Assembly (NCBI GenBank): GCA_036644375.1
Contig: JAVXQD010000001.1
Coordinates: forward strand, 62,001-126,000
Source of the DNA: CALWZE01 sp036644375
GTDB lineage: Bacteria > Bacillota > Clostridia > Oscillospirales > Ruminococcaceae
Direction: 5' to 3'
Length of the DNA stretch: 64,000 bases
A program made the translations under genes and the position numbers. This document shows, in pieces, positions 37,522 to 45,905 of the stretch. Positions within the stretch are counted from its first letter, which is position 1, and each line of letters starts with the position of its first letter. The notes below the pieces were generated by a model. It ran no database searches and was not told the DNA's origin. It saw only the letters and a program-made list of their open reading frames with translations.

Positions 37522-38442
37522 CTATCTCTGTATTGATGCCGCCATTCTGCGGTAGGTATGGCGCACACCGCGAATAGCTATCGAATAGGCGGTAATATTC
37601 TCGGGCACCGACATGCCGACATAGCCGGCGTCTCCGAGATGGTGGATATCGGTTCCGCACATTTTGCACATGAGCGCAATACGCCGTATTGTGTCTGCGT
37701 CCGCGCCCTCCTGAGAAGTGCCGATGGCGGTTATGGTCAAAGCGCCCAGACGGTGGGCGTACTCAACAAGCTTTGAGGCATAGTCGAGTGTAATAGCGGG
37801 AACGGTACCGGGAGCGGGCAGCAAAATTATATCCGCTCCGGACTCGCAGAACAGCTTTATATCCTCGGTTGATAGAATACCCTTTGCACCTTCGTTTAAA
37901 ATGCCCGCCGCATGCATTTTTCCTGCGGCAAGAATAACGTCATCGCCTATTTCCCGCTTGAATTCCACAAGGGTCTTTGCGATATCCGCATTGCTGACAC
38001 CCACACCCGGGTTGCCTGTCAGCAAAATCATGTCCACACCCATATCGCGGGCGAGCAATGCATTTTGAATTGTGGCGCGTCTGCCCGCGGTCAATGCCCA
38101 AGGCGTTTTTTCGGGAGTGTAATCCAATGGAACAGGCTCAAGGTTGATTGCAATCGGTCTGCCTGTCAGCCGTTTGAGCTCGCGCACAACCTCAAATTTT
38201 TCGACGTGCGGTATTCCATTAACGATTGGATTTTGCACATCGAATAAATTTAAAATCAAAAAATCGGCACCCATTGCCACTGCGAGCTCGGCGTTGGAGA
38301 TTTCTCCGAGAACCGGCATTGTCGCGCCTATAGTCTCGCAGGCAAGTACCCGACCCTCACTCGCGGCGATAGCATACAACAGCTCATCCCGAGAGAGGCT
38401 GAGCAGCTCGGATGAAGTCAAATCAAGATAGCGCTTTTTCAT
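37522..38442 (-). CDS. TIM-barrel-like protein of unknown function (DUF7916-like)
   Basis: A 306-aa protein (MKKRYLDLTSSELLSLSRDELLYAIAASEG start) with repeated strand-helix units typical of a TIM barrel, such as ADFLILNLFDVQNP, GRPIAINLEPV, DMILLTGNPGVG, ILAAGKMHAAG and GADIILLPAPGTVP. I recall similar proteins in PTS-rich loci, annotated as DUF7916 or as phosphonomutase- or haloacid-dehalogenase-like; no activity is established. An AGGAA Shine-Dalgarno precedes the ATG. The amino-sugar PTS operon lies nearby but is a separate unit. Confidence 0.7.
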   Translation of the reverse strand: MKKRYLDLTSSELLSLSRDELLYAIAASEGRVLACETIGATMPVLGEISNAELAVAMGADFLILNLFDVQNPIVNGIPHVEKFEVVRELKRLTGRPIAINLEPVPLDYTPEKTPWALTAGRRATIQNALLARDMGVDMILLTGNPGVGVSNADIAKTLVEFKREIGDDVILAAGKMHAAGILNEGAKGILSTEDIKLFCESGADIILLPAPGTVPAITLDYASKLVEYAHRLGALTITAIGTSQEGADADTIRRIALMCKMCGTDIHHLGDAGYVGMSVPENITAYSIAIRGVRHTYRRMAASIQR

Positions 38443-38593
38443 GATTCGGGTTCCTTTCCTTGTTGCAAATATGTTATATTATAATGTATAGTACCAAAGA
38501 ATAAAATGACTTTTGTGTATGATAATGGCGCATTGAGTTCTTTTACAGAAAGAGTGTAAAAAGCGGTCAATTAATTGATAAGGAGACAGCAAT

Positions 38594-39361
38594 ATGAAGA
38601 AATATGAGCTTGAGATATGTGTTGATTCGGTTGAGTCTGCCATAATCGCAAAAAATGGAGGAGCTGACAGAATAGAGCTTTGCGGACACCTGATTATAGG
38701 CGGGGTTACTCCGAGCATTGAGCTTTTTAAAGAGATAAGGAATTCGGTGGATATTCCTGTAAATGTACTCATTCGACCGAGATTCGGGGATTTCTTATAT
38801 ACTGAGCACGAGTTTAACATAATGGTAAACGAGGTGCGTATGTTCCAAAGGGAAAAAGCGGACGCAGTTGTTATCGGGTGTCTGAGCCCGGACGGGGCTC
38901 TTGATATTGAGCGTATGAAGCGGCTTGTTGAGTGTGCGGGAGACATGAGAAAAACGCTGCACAGGGCGTTTGACGTATGCTCAGACCCGTTTTTGACAAT
39001 GTGGCAGGCAAAGGAGCTGGGCATTGACAGGATTCTCACGTCCGGACAAAAGAACAGCTGCAATGATGGCATGGAGCTTCTGTCCGAGCTTGCAAAGGAG
39101 CAAAGCGGAGTTGATATCATGGCAGGAAGCGGAGTCGACCCGGAGGTAATAGGCAAATTTATTGAAAAAACTCCGATTACAAGCTTTCACATGTCCGCAA
39201 AAACCATCGTGCAAAGCGAAATGCTGTTTCGCAATGATGCTGTGAGCATGGGGATGAGAGAAATAAATGAATTTGAAATTTGGCGCACGGATTTTGAGAC
39301 AGTAGCCGCAGCGCGAAAGATTTTGGATGACGCGCAGTCAAAGCTTGACAGACTTGCCTAA
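38594..39361 (+). CDS. cutC: CutC family protein
   Basis: A 255-aa TIM-barrel protein of the CutC family, with the typical N-terminus ELEICVDSVESAIIAKNGGADRIELCG, then GGVTPS, PVNVLIRPRFGDFLY, and TLHRAFDV, ILTSG, IMAGSGV. Members were named for copper homeostasis in E. coli, a role that has been questioned; in Firmicutes they often sit with sugar genes, as here next to nag genes. GGAG precedes the ATG. It is single and convergent with nagA; a bidirectional terminator lies between. Confidence 0.92.
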   Translation: MKKYELEICVDSVESAIIAKNGGADRIELCGHLIIGGVTPSIELFKEIRNSVDIPVNVLIRPRFGDFLYTEHEFNIMVNEVRMFQREKADAVVIGCLSPDGALDIERMKRLVECAGDMRKTLHRAFDVCSDPFLTMWQAKELGIDRILTSGQKNSCNDGMELLSELAKEQSGVDIMAGSGVDPEVIGKFIEKTPITSFHMSAKTIVQSEMLFRNDAVSMGMREINEFEIWRTDFETVAAARKILDDAQSKLDRLA

Positions 39362-39455
39362 AAGCGGCGGACAATAAAAATGTCGGACGCGGGACTGTGA
39401 AATAAAGACAGAAGCCGCAGCGCAAAAGATTACGGATGCCGAAATATGCGGAGGT

Positions 39456-39495
39456 AAAAGAACCCAACTCGAAAATATCGAGTCGGGCTCTTTTT
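39456..39495. terminator. Bidirectional terminator between cutC and nagA
   Basis: The arms 39456-39471 and 39479-39495 (AAAAGAACCCAACTCG against CGAGTCGGGCTCTTTTT) pair with three mismatches and have T or A runs on both sides. It lies 8 nt from the nagA end. Confidence 0.8.
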
Positions 39496-39502
39496 AGAAT
39501 TG

Positions 39503-40612
39503 TCAGCAGTAGACATTACCGCGCAAAATCACCCTGTTAATGGTCAAATCCTTGTTTAGCAGCACCAAATCGGCGATCTTTCCGACATTGATGCTCCCGC
39601 GCGTTTCATAAATTCCGATTGACTTTGCCGGATTTGCGCTCGCGGCATTAATTGCGATTTCAAGAGGAATTCCCATGACATTGACGGCGGTGCGCACACA
39701 GTCCATCAGGTTTGTGGCGGAGCCGGCAATTGTTCCGTCTTCCAGAGTTGCACGATTTCCCCTGACCGTAACGGAAAGTCCGCCAAGCGAATAGTTTCCG
39801 TCGTCAAGTCCGGTTGCCATCATGCTGTCGCTGATTAAAATTACTTTGCTGCCAAACATATTAAACGTGGCGCGAACCACACTCGGGTGAATGTGAACGC
39901 CGTCGGCGATAAGCTCAACCTCACAACCGCCGTCAAGAGCCGCTCCGACAACACCCGGGTCACGGTGCGAAAAAGGCGGCATTGCGTTGTAGAGATGGGT
40001 AATATGCGATGCACCTCGGCGAATCGCCTCGGACGCTGTGTCATAGTCCGCGGTTGTGTGTGCCAGCGATATAACAACGCCGTCACTGAATTTTTCAATA
40101 AACTCCATTGCCCCCTCGGTTTCGGGTGCAATATCGCACAGCTTAATCAGGTTTCCGGATACATTTTGCAGACGTTCAAACATCCCCGCATCGGGGTTGA
40201 CGATAAAGTCGGGGTTTTGGGCGCCTTTCTTTTCCATAGAGATAAAAGGCCCCTCCATGTTGATCCCGACAAGCTCGGCACCGCTTGTAAGCCCCTTAGA
40301 GGCAGCGGCATTAAGACATACTGCCGTCAGGATTTCCTCGCTCAGAGACATGGTGGCGGGGCATATGGCGGTCACTCCGCATTGCGCTTCGTAAGCCGAC
40401 ATTGCCTCAAAGCCCTCGGCAGAAGCGTCGCAGAAGTCATGCCCCACACAACCGTGAAAGTGAATATCGACAAGACCGGGAATTGCATAGCAATCAGAGG
40501 CATCTATGATATCTCCGGATGCCGAATCACTGAATTTACCGTTTTCTATAAATAAATCGCCTTTTGAAAACTCGCAGTTTTCTCTGAAAACAAGTGAGTT
40601 TTTTATAATCAT
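39503..40612 (-). CDS. nagA: N-acetylglucosamine-6-phosphate deacetylase
   Basis: A 369-aa amidohydrolase that removes the acetyl group from GlcNAc-6-phosphate in the cytosol. Metal and catalytic motifs are present: HFHGCVGHDF, the Glu region NMEGPFIS, SLAHTTADYD, HLYNAMPPFSHRDPG and the catalytic Asp in LISDSMMATG. AGGAG lies 7 nt before the ATG. It follows nagB by 72 nt on the same strand, giving the last step before fructose-6-phosphate formation together with NagB. Confidence 0.95.
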   Translation of the reverse strand: MIIKNSLVFRENCEFSKGDLFIENGKFSDSASGDIIDASDCYAIPGLVDIHFHGCVGHDFCDASAEGFEAMSAYEAQCGVTAICPATMSLSEEILTAVCLNAAASKGLTSGAELVGINMEGPFISMEKKGAQNPDFIVNPDAGMFERLQNVSGNLIKLCDIAPETEGAMEFIEKFSDGVVISLAHTTADYDTASEAIRRGASHITHLYNAMPPFSHRDPGVVGAALDGGCEVELIADGVHIHPSVVRATFNMFGSKVILISDSMMATGLDDGNYSLGGLSVTVRGNRATLEDGTIAGSATNLMDCVRTAVNVMGIPLEIAINAASANPAKSIGIYETRGSINVGKIADLVLLNKDLTINRVILRGNVYC

Positions 40613-40684
40613 GACTATGCTCCTTTTGATTTTAATGGACGTTCAATCACAGATAAAGCATGATTAATACAGCAGTTTTAATTT

Positions 40685-41410
40685 TTAAACCAATGACAGC
40701 GCGTCCTCGTCCGCAATTACGATAACATTTGGGTGCATCTGCAAAACAGAAGCGGGAACCTGCGGGGTTATCGGTCCGAAAAATGCTTTTTTGACAATTT
40801 CGGCCTTGTCCTTGCCGCTTGCGATGATTAGAACGCACTTAGCGTTCATGATTGTTCCGATGCCCATTGTGTATGCCTGACGGGGAACATCGTCTATGCT
40901 TGAAAAAAAGCGCTTGTTTGCGTCGATTGTACTCTGCTGCAAATCAACACAGTGGGTGCCCTTGTCAAAAATGTCCGACGGCTCATTAAAGCCGATATGT
41001 CCGTTGTGACCGATGCCCAGAAGCTGCAGATCAATCCCGCCCATGCTCTTGATAACGGCGTCATAACGCGCGCATTCTTTATCTGAATCGGGCTCAAGAC
41101 CATTTGGAAGATTGACATTTTCCTTTTTGATATTTACATGATCAAAGAGATTATCGTGCATAAAATAGTTATAGCTTTGGTCGTTGTCTGCGGGCAAGCC
41201 CTTGTATTCGTCAAGATTGACCGATTTAACGGCCGAAAAATCGAGATCGCCGTGATTAAAGCGCTCGACAAGAATTTTATAGGCTCCTATTGGAGTCGAG
41301 CCCGTTGCGAGCCCAAGTACACTTTCGGGTTTTAAAATGATTTGAGAAGAGATGATATTTGCAGTCTGACTGCTGAGCCCGTCATAGTCTTTTGCCTTAA
41401 TGATTCTCAT
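40685..41410 (-). CDS. nagB: Glucosamine-6-phosphate deaminase
   Basis: A roughly 241-aa enzyme converting glucosamine-6-phosphate to fructose-6-phosphate and ammonia. Family motifs are all present: LGLATGSTPIGAY near the N-terminus, VNLDEYKGL, LLGIGHNGHIGFNEP with the catalytic Asp, His and Glu set, and TMGIGTIM. The ATG at 41410 is chosen since GGAGG lies 6 nt upstream; the longer frame to 41476 overlaps the intergenic hairpin. It is downstream of the PTS genes and upstream of nagA. Confidence 0.95.
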   Translation of the reverse strand: MRIIKAKDYDGLSSQTANIISSQIILKPESVLGLATGSTPIGAYKILVERFNHGDLDFSAVKSVNLDEYKGLPADNDQSYNYFMHDNLFDHVNIKKENVNLPNGLEPDSDKECARYDAVIKSMGGIDLQLLGIGHNGHIGFNEPSDIFDKGTHCVDLQQSTIDANKRFFSSIDDVPRQAYTMGIGTIMNAKCVLIIASGKDKAEIVKKAFFGPITPQVPASVLQMHPNVIVIADEDALSLV

Positions 41411-41442
41411 GATAGTCCTCCAATAAATGTTTTCTGATATCA

Positions 41443-41474
41443 GACAAGGCGAGCAGAAGCCTGCTCGCCTTGTC
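41443..41474. other. Perfect 14-bp hairpin between the PTS gene and nagB
   Basis: GACAAGGCGAGCAG (41443-41456) and its complement (41461-41474) enclose a 4-nt loop. No T run follows on the minus strand (TGATATCAG comes next), so it is not a standard terminator. It may protect the 3' end of the PTS message or lower expression of nagB-nagA relative to the PTS genes. Confidence 0.6.
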
Positions 41475-41564
41475 AAGGTTTCCTTCGACTATTATAACAT
41501 AATTTTTGTTAAAGCAAAATAAAGATAGAAACAAAAACCGTTATTTTTATATAGTCCCCGAGGA

Positions 41565-43010
41565 TTATTTCATGAGTTTTTTGAACTCGTCGGCAACATG
41601 CTGAACCTGGGTTCCGACAATTACCTGAACGCTTGTTTTGCTGGGACGGATAACGCCCGCGATGCCTGCTGATTTGATTTTCTTCTCATCGACTTTAAGA
41701 TAGTCTTTAACTTCGAGGCGAAGTCTTGTGATGCAGTTGTCAACGGATGTTACGTTTTCGGGTCCGCCGAGACCTTCGAGAATTGTCTTTGCAACGGCTG
41801 TAAAGTCGTTGTTTTTCAAAACTACAGTTGTCTCATCTTCATTTTCGTCATCCTCACGTCCGGGGGTCTTGAGGTTGAACTTCTTGATAAGGACGCGGAA
41901 GATTATGAAATAGAGTGCGAAGAATACGAGACCGATCGGAATAAGAAGCAATGGCTGCTGTGCGAACGGAACCTTAAAGCTGAGGAACCAATCGACAAAG
42001 CCTGCGCTGAATGTGAAGCCTGCGCGAATCGGAAGAGCCGCGAGGAGTCCGACAGAAATACCTGTCAAAATAGCATGTACGAGGTAGAGTCCCGGAGCAA
42101 GGAACATAAACAGGAACTCAAGAGGCTCTGTGACGCCCGTGAAGAACGAGCAGAGAGCTGCGGCAAGAAGTATACCGCCTGTTGCTTTTTTCTTGCTGTC
42201 TTTTGCTGTTGTGTACATTGCGAGTGCCGCGCCGGGAAGACCGAACATCATGATCGGGAAGAATCCTGTCATGTACATTCCGGTTTCACCCATAACGCCG
42301 ACTGCGCCGTTAAGTCCCCAGAATTTCCACAGGTCGGCGATTCCGACTGCATCGAACCAGAAAACGGAGTTGAGAGCATGGTGCAAACCGACAGGAATGA
42401 GCAGACGGTTAAAGAAGCCGTAAATACCTGCACCGATTGCGCCGAGACCGGAAATAAAGGTACCGAATGCAACAAGTCCGGAATAGATGATCGGCCATAC
42501 GAAGAACAGTCCGAGCGTTACAACCAGAGTTACGAGAGCCGTAACAATAGCAACCGAGCGTTTGCCCGAGAAGAACGCAAGGAAATCGGGAAGCTTGCAG
42601 TTTTTAAACTTGTTGTAGCAAATTGCACCGATAAGTCCGCAAAGGATACCGATGAACTGGTTGTTGACCTTGCCGAATGCGGGGTTGACAGCGTCAACTG
42701 TAATTCCCTGGAAAACAGCAACGGTTGCGGGAGCGAGCATTTTCTGAACCATCAGCCATGAAACAAGACCTGCAAGACCTGCTGTGCCGTCGTGGTCATC
42801 AGCCATACCGACCGCGATACCGATAGCAAACAGGATTGCCATGTTGTCGATGATGGCGCCGCCGGCGCCAAGCAGGAACATGGCTATGGCGTTTCCGCCG
42901 CCCCAGCCGACCGGATCAATCCAATAGCCGACGCCCATTAACAGACCGGCAACAGGAAGACAAGCTACGGGGAGCATTAAAGATCTGCCGAGCTTTTGAA
43001 GATACTTCAT
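41565..43010 (-). CDS. nagE: PTS EIICB, glucose/N-acetylglucosamine type
   Basis: A 481-aa sugar permease. The EIIC part has about ten helices (MLPVACLPVAGLLMGVGYW start; CSFFTGVTEPLEFLFMFLAPGLY carries the substrate-binding Glu). A linker leads to the EIIB domain (about residues 395-481) with the phosphorylated Cys in VDNCITRLRLEV. The domain order is C-B; the needed EIIA is encoded two genes upstream. GlcNAc is the likely substrate because nagB and nagA are next; a glucose carrier of the same family cannot be excluded. GAGGAGG precedes the ATG. Confidence 0.9.
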   Translation of the reverse strand: MKYLQKLGRSLMLPVACLPVAGLLMGVGYWIDPVGWGGGNAIAMFLLGAGGAIIDNMAILFAIGIAVGMADDHDGTAGLAGLVSWLMVQKMLAPATVAVFQGITVDAVNPAFGKVNNQFIGILCGLIGAICYNKFKNCKLPDFLAFFSGKRSVAIVTALVTLVVTLGLFFVWPIIYSGLVAFGTFISGLGAIGAGIYGFFNRLLIPVGLHHALNSVFWFDAVGIADLWKFWGLNGAVGVMGETGMYMTGFFPIMMFGLPGAALAMYTTAKDSKKKATGGILLAAALCSFFTGVTEPLEFLFMFLAPGLYLVHAILTGISVGLLAALPIRAGFTFSAGFVDWFLSFKVPFAQQPLLLIPIGLVFFALYFIIFRVLIKKFNLKTPGREDDENEDETTVVLKNNDFTAVAKTILEGLGGPENVTSVDNCITRLRLEVKDYLKVDEKKIKSAGIAGVIRPSKTSVQVIVGTQVQHVADEFKKLMK

Positions 43011-43107
43011 AGAATATGTAACCTCCTCTTATTTTTCGCGAATTCACAATTCGCATGGTTAAAATATTTTCGATTCCGCAAATGCGAAAATTCGACCGGT
43101 TAAAGGC

Positions 43108-43365
43108 TCAAAGCTGGCTGTCCAAAACTGCGATAAACTGTTCGAGAGCATTCTGCTCGTTATCGCCGTCACAAGTCACCGTAAGGGTGTCTCCCTGTCT
43201 TGCCGGAAGTCCCATGATTTCCATAAGGCGGGTTGCGTCAACACGCTGAGAGCCAAGCTGCAAAAAGCATGAGCAGGGCTGCTTCAGCGCGAGCATTGCG
43301 AGCTTTGAGGCGGGACGGGCATGAAGTCCGTCAACATTTTTTATTATGTGGCTATATTGTACCAT
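43108..43365 (-). CDS. HPr-like phosphocarrier lacking Ser46
   Basis: An 85-aa HPr-family protein. The active-site His15 is present in GLHARPAS. Position 46, normally Ser, is Arg (DATRLMEIMG); the whole KSIMGVMS region is altered, so HPr kinase control should not apply. It may serve the adjacent EIIA as a dedicated donor. No strong Shine-Dalgarno is seen; the start is 3 nt after the EIIA stop, so translation is likely coupled. Confidence 0.85.
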   Translation of the reverse strand: MVQYSHIIKNVDGLHARPASKLAMLALKQPCSCFLQLGSQRVDATRLMEIMGLPARQGDTLTVTCDGDNEQNALEQFIAVLDSQL

Positions 43366-43368
43366 TGG

Positions 43369-43878
43369 TCATTTGTCAATTAGTGTGATAATTTCGTCGA
43401 GTTCTTTGGCATAAAAATTTGTTTTTGTCTTTACGTCACTGTAATCCGAGCTGTTGCAGATAACAACGGGTGTTATTATGTCATATCCGTCTGCCTTGAT
43501 TCCATCAATATCGAATTCAATGAGAAGCTGACCTGCTTTGACCTTATCGTCGGTGGCACAGTGTACTGTGTAATGCAAACCCTTTAGAGCAACCGTGTCG
43601 AGACCCACATGAATCAGAATCTCCGCACCGTTGTCGGCGACTATACTGACCGCATGACCGGTGTCGAACATCAAGGCAACAGTTCCGTCGACCGGAGATA
43701 CAACACGTCCGACAGAAGGCTTTACGGCAAGTCCGATTCCGAGAATTTCCTCTGAAAAAGTCGGATCGTTGACTTCCTTAATCGAAACAACCTCACCCTC
43801 AACAGGGCACAAAATCTTTTTGGCATTGATATAGGCGGGGTTGGAGGCGTTGAACAATTCCTTTAATTTACTAAACAT
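43369..43878 (-). CDS. PTS EIIA, glucose-type
   Basis: A 169-aa EIIA-Glc (Crr-like) protein. The phosphorylated His is in ILIHVGLDTVALKG (about residue 90); the second conserved His is in VHCATDDKV... the region following, and VEGEVVSIKEVNDPTFSEEILG opens the fold. It takes phosphate from HPr and passes it to the EIIB domain encoded downstream. AAGGAA precedes the ATG. It lies between the antiterminator (5 nt away) and the HPr-like gene. Confidence 0.92.
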   Translation of the reverse strand: MFSKLKELFNASNPAYINAKKILCPVEGEVVSIKEVNDPTFSEEILGIGLAVKPSVGRVVSPVDGTVALMFDTGHAVSIVADNGAEILIHVGLDTVALKGLHYTVHCATDDKVKAGQLLIEFDIDGIKADGYDIITPVVICNSSDYSDVKTKTNFYAKELDEIITLIDK

Positions 43879-43883
43879 GTATA

Positions 43884-44756
43884 CTATTCCTTTTTATCTG
43901 TGGGCATATTTTGATGTACCTGATTCCGCGGAAGCATAATGCGGCGAATGTGAATTGTGAGGTAAGCCTTATCCTCGTCGGTAATCTGGTGCTCACTGCG
44001 AGAGCTGATATAGTCTCCTATTTCCTCGCTGCATGCATATTCATGGGGATAAGAGTTTTTGACCATTGTCACAAAATCATTGTCAACAGTGATATTCAAA
44101 TCCGGCTTCAAAATCCGCTGAAACAGGAATTTGAGATGTGTGACAAAGCGGTCATAAAAAAGTGTACCCTCCTGCATTTTCATCAGGAGTCTGTTTTCAA
44201 CTATCTTTATTATGCCGTCAATCGACTCGGTCATTCTAACTGTTTCGCTTATCGATGCGTCATATTCCGCATTGACGATATGAAGAGCTATTGAAGCAGC
44301 CTCATCGTCCGAGAATCGAATAGAGAATTCCTGATCTATTATTTCGACGGCATACAGACCGATTTGATATTCCTCGTTATAAAAACGCCGAACCTCCATG
44401 GTCAGTGCATTGCGAAACTTCATTCCCTTTTTGTAGCGGTCTACCGCAAAGGCGATATGATCGGTAAGTGTAATATAAACACTCTGGTTAAGCTGCTTGC
44501 TCAGATGAAGCTTCGCGTAATCTATGATTCGGTTTGTGACGCGCAACAGCTCGAGCGACAGACCGGAAAATAAATCCTTGAGCTTTTGTGTCTCGGTGGC
44601 GTTGTCCATGCGAAAGATTTTCTCAATGGATGAACTGTCCACCTCTCCGGTGTCCTTTGCCTTGAATCCGACACCCTTGCCGACGATGATGACCTCATTG
44701 CCGCCCTCGTCAAGCGCGCTTACAACATTGTTGTTAATTGCTTTAATAACTTTCAT
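43884..44756 (-). CDS. BglG/LicT-type transcriptional antiterminator
   Basis: A 290-aa RNA-binding regulator. The CAT domain (residues 1-55) is typical (MKVIKAINNNVVSALDEGGNEVIIVGKGVGF). Two PRD domains follow, with the four conserved His in DHIAFAV, LHIVNA, THLKFL and IHIRRI. When its PRDs are set by PTS phosphorylation it binds the RAT hairpin upstream and prevents termination, so it controls itself and the PTS-nag genes. GGAGG lies 12 nt before the ATG. Confidence 0.93.
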   Translation of the reverse strand: MKVIKAINNNVVSALDEGGNEVIIVGKGVGFKAKDTGEVDSSSIEKIFRMDNATETQKLKDLFSGLSLELLRVTNRIIDYAKLHLSKQLNQSVYITLTDHIAFAVDRYKKGMKFRNALTMEVRRFYNEEYQIGLYAVEIIDQEFSIRFSDDEAASIALHIVNAEYDASISETVRMTESIDGIIKIVENRLLMKMQEGTLFYDRFVTHLKFLFQRILKPDLNITVDNDFVTMVKNSYPHEYACSEEIGDYISSRSEHQITDEDKAYLTIHIRRIMLPRNQVHQNMPTDKKE

Positions 44757-44839
44757 GCGGGCAAACGCCTCCTGCCTGACACAGCCGTCGATTTGACATC
44801 TTGCACGACGTATACCGGTCGCACAAAGCGGCTAAATAT

Positions 44840-44920
44840 AAAAAAACCAAACTCTGAACAGGTAACGGAAAAAACCGACCCATCAAAATTTGGTTTTGCC
44901 TGCATTACCAGTAACAACCC
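44840..44920 (-). promoter_or_regulatory. RAT antiterminator and overlapping terminator of the PTS operon
   Basis: On the minus strand the RNA at 44920-44892 begins GGGTTGTTACTGGTAATGCA and continues GGCAAAACC, matching the RAT pattern recognised by LicT/SacY/GlcT proteins. Its 3' part (AAAACCAAA) overlaps the upstream arm of a terminator whose other arm is TTTGGTTTT at 44851-44843, followed by T residues. Binding by the encoded antiterminator would block the terminator. Confidence 0.85.
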
Positions 44921-44949
44921 ATTTGATTTTTTATTGTGTTTATAATGAG

Positions 44950-44978
44950 AATATAACACTATGTTCACATTCTGTCAA
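44950..44978 (-). promoter_or_regulatory. SigA promoter of the PTS-nag operon
   Basis: On the minus strand TTGACA (44978-44973), a 17-nt spacer and TATATT (44955-44950) precede the RAT by about 30 nt. The match is near consensus. Confidence 0.75.
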
Positions 44979-45072
44979 TATAATTGCACTATTTCGTGAC
45001 ATTGTGACATTATAACTGACAAAAATTGTGGAATTTTACAATAAAGTAGTAAGTACAGGAGAAATTCAACAA

Positions 45073-45104
45073 TTAAAAGCCCCCGAAGCTTGGCTTCGAG
45101 GGCA
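45073..45104 (-). terminator. Terminator after the kinase-like gene
   Basis: Arms GCCCTCGAAGC and GCTTCGGGGGC (45103-45093 and 45089-45079, one mismatch) on the minus strand are followed by TTTTAATT. It ends the adhE-kinase transcript and separates it from the PTS promoter. Confidence 0.8.
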
Positions 45105-45142
45105 GTGGTGAAAGGTGAAAAAAAGACTGTATGCAGTTGAAA

Positions 45143-45892
45143 TTACTCGTAATCCACTATATCAACCCATCCCAAAAGGAACTCGCGCTCCTCCGGCTTG
45201 CCTTTAACCGACTGAGATGCCGCTACAATCGGCAGCCATTTTTGAACGTATTGCAAGGCGGTATCGCTTTTTTTGCAGAACAGATGAAGATATTTATCCG
45301 CGAGCTCCTTGTTGCCGGAAAGCATAAACAGCAGATAGGTGCGCGCTGCGTCGGCAGAGGCGTTGCCCTGCGTTGCATGGGACCAGTCGATGACATATGC
45401 CTTGTTGTCGGGCGTTATTATGACATTGCTGGGGTTAAAGTCACCGTGACACACCTTGTTGTGCTTGGGCATGCTGTCAAGACGATAATTCAATTCATAT
45501 CGGGTGGTTGCATCAAGTGTGGTTTCGTTGATTTTTCGGTGCATTTTTTGTGTGAGGTTATTGAGCAGAGGAGATTGCTTTGAGAGAATTTCCAGTTGCA
45601 AATCAACAAACAATACGAGATATTCATCAAGCTTAGACGGATTTTCATGCATCAGCACATCAAGAGTTTTGCCCTCGATGAAATCCATGGAGATTGACCA
45701 TTTTCCGTCGGTTTTGCCAAACTGCCTAATCTTGGGAACAGGAAGTCCCGTCTCCTCGACACGCGCCTGATTCAGAGCCTCGTTAAGAATGTCCGATTTG
45801 GAGTAGCTTTCACCGAAGATCTTTACTGCCGAGTCCCCGTCGCGGTGAACCGATTTGTCTGCGCGCTTTGCAATCAAATTGTCAGTGCTCAT
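45143..45892 (-). CDS. APH/choline kinase-like phosphotransferase
   Basis: A 249-aa protein with the kinase-like fold of aminoglycoside and small-molecule phosphotransferases: the catalytic loop VCHGDFNPSNVII (Asp and Asn) and the metal motif AYVIDWSHA (DFG-like) are intact. A GGKxxK-type Lys lies near the N-terminus (DSAVKIFG). The substrate cannot be told. GGGAGG precedes the ATG at 45892; the start lies inside the end of adhE (adhE stops at 45906, so the genes are 13 nt apart). It is therefore co-transcribed with adhE. Confidence 0.85.
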   Translation of the reverse strand: MSTDNLIAKRADKSVHRDGDSAVKIFGESYSKSDILNEALNQARVEETGLPVPKIRQFGKTDGKWSISMDFIEGKTLDVLMHENPSKLDEYLVLFVDLQLEILSKQSPLLNNLTQKMHRKINETTLDATTRYELNYRLDSMPKHNKVCHGDFNPSNVIITPDNKAYVIDWSHATQGNASADAARTYLLFMLSGNKELADKYLHLFCKKSDTALQYVQKWLPIVAASQSVKGKPEEREFLLGWVDIVDYE

Positions 45893-45905
45893 CTTTCTGC
45901 CTCCC

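Noticed and set aside
38479..39156. Minus-strand open frame (225 codons) opposite cutC
   Set aside because: Antisense to a well-supported CutC gene, and the product is Ser-rich without any recognisable domain.
42075..42761. Long plus-strand open frame (228 codons) inside the PTS EIICB gene
   Set aside because: It lies wholly antisense to a clear PTS gene and gives a Cys/Glu-rich sequence without family likeness; it is a shadow of the codon pattern of the real gene.
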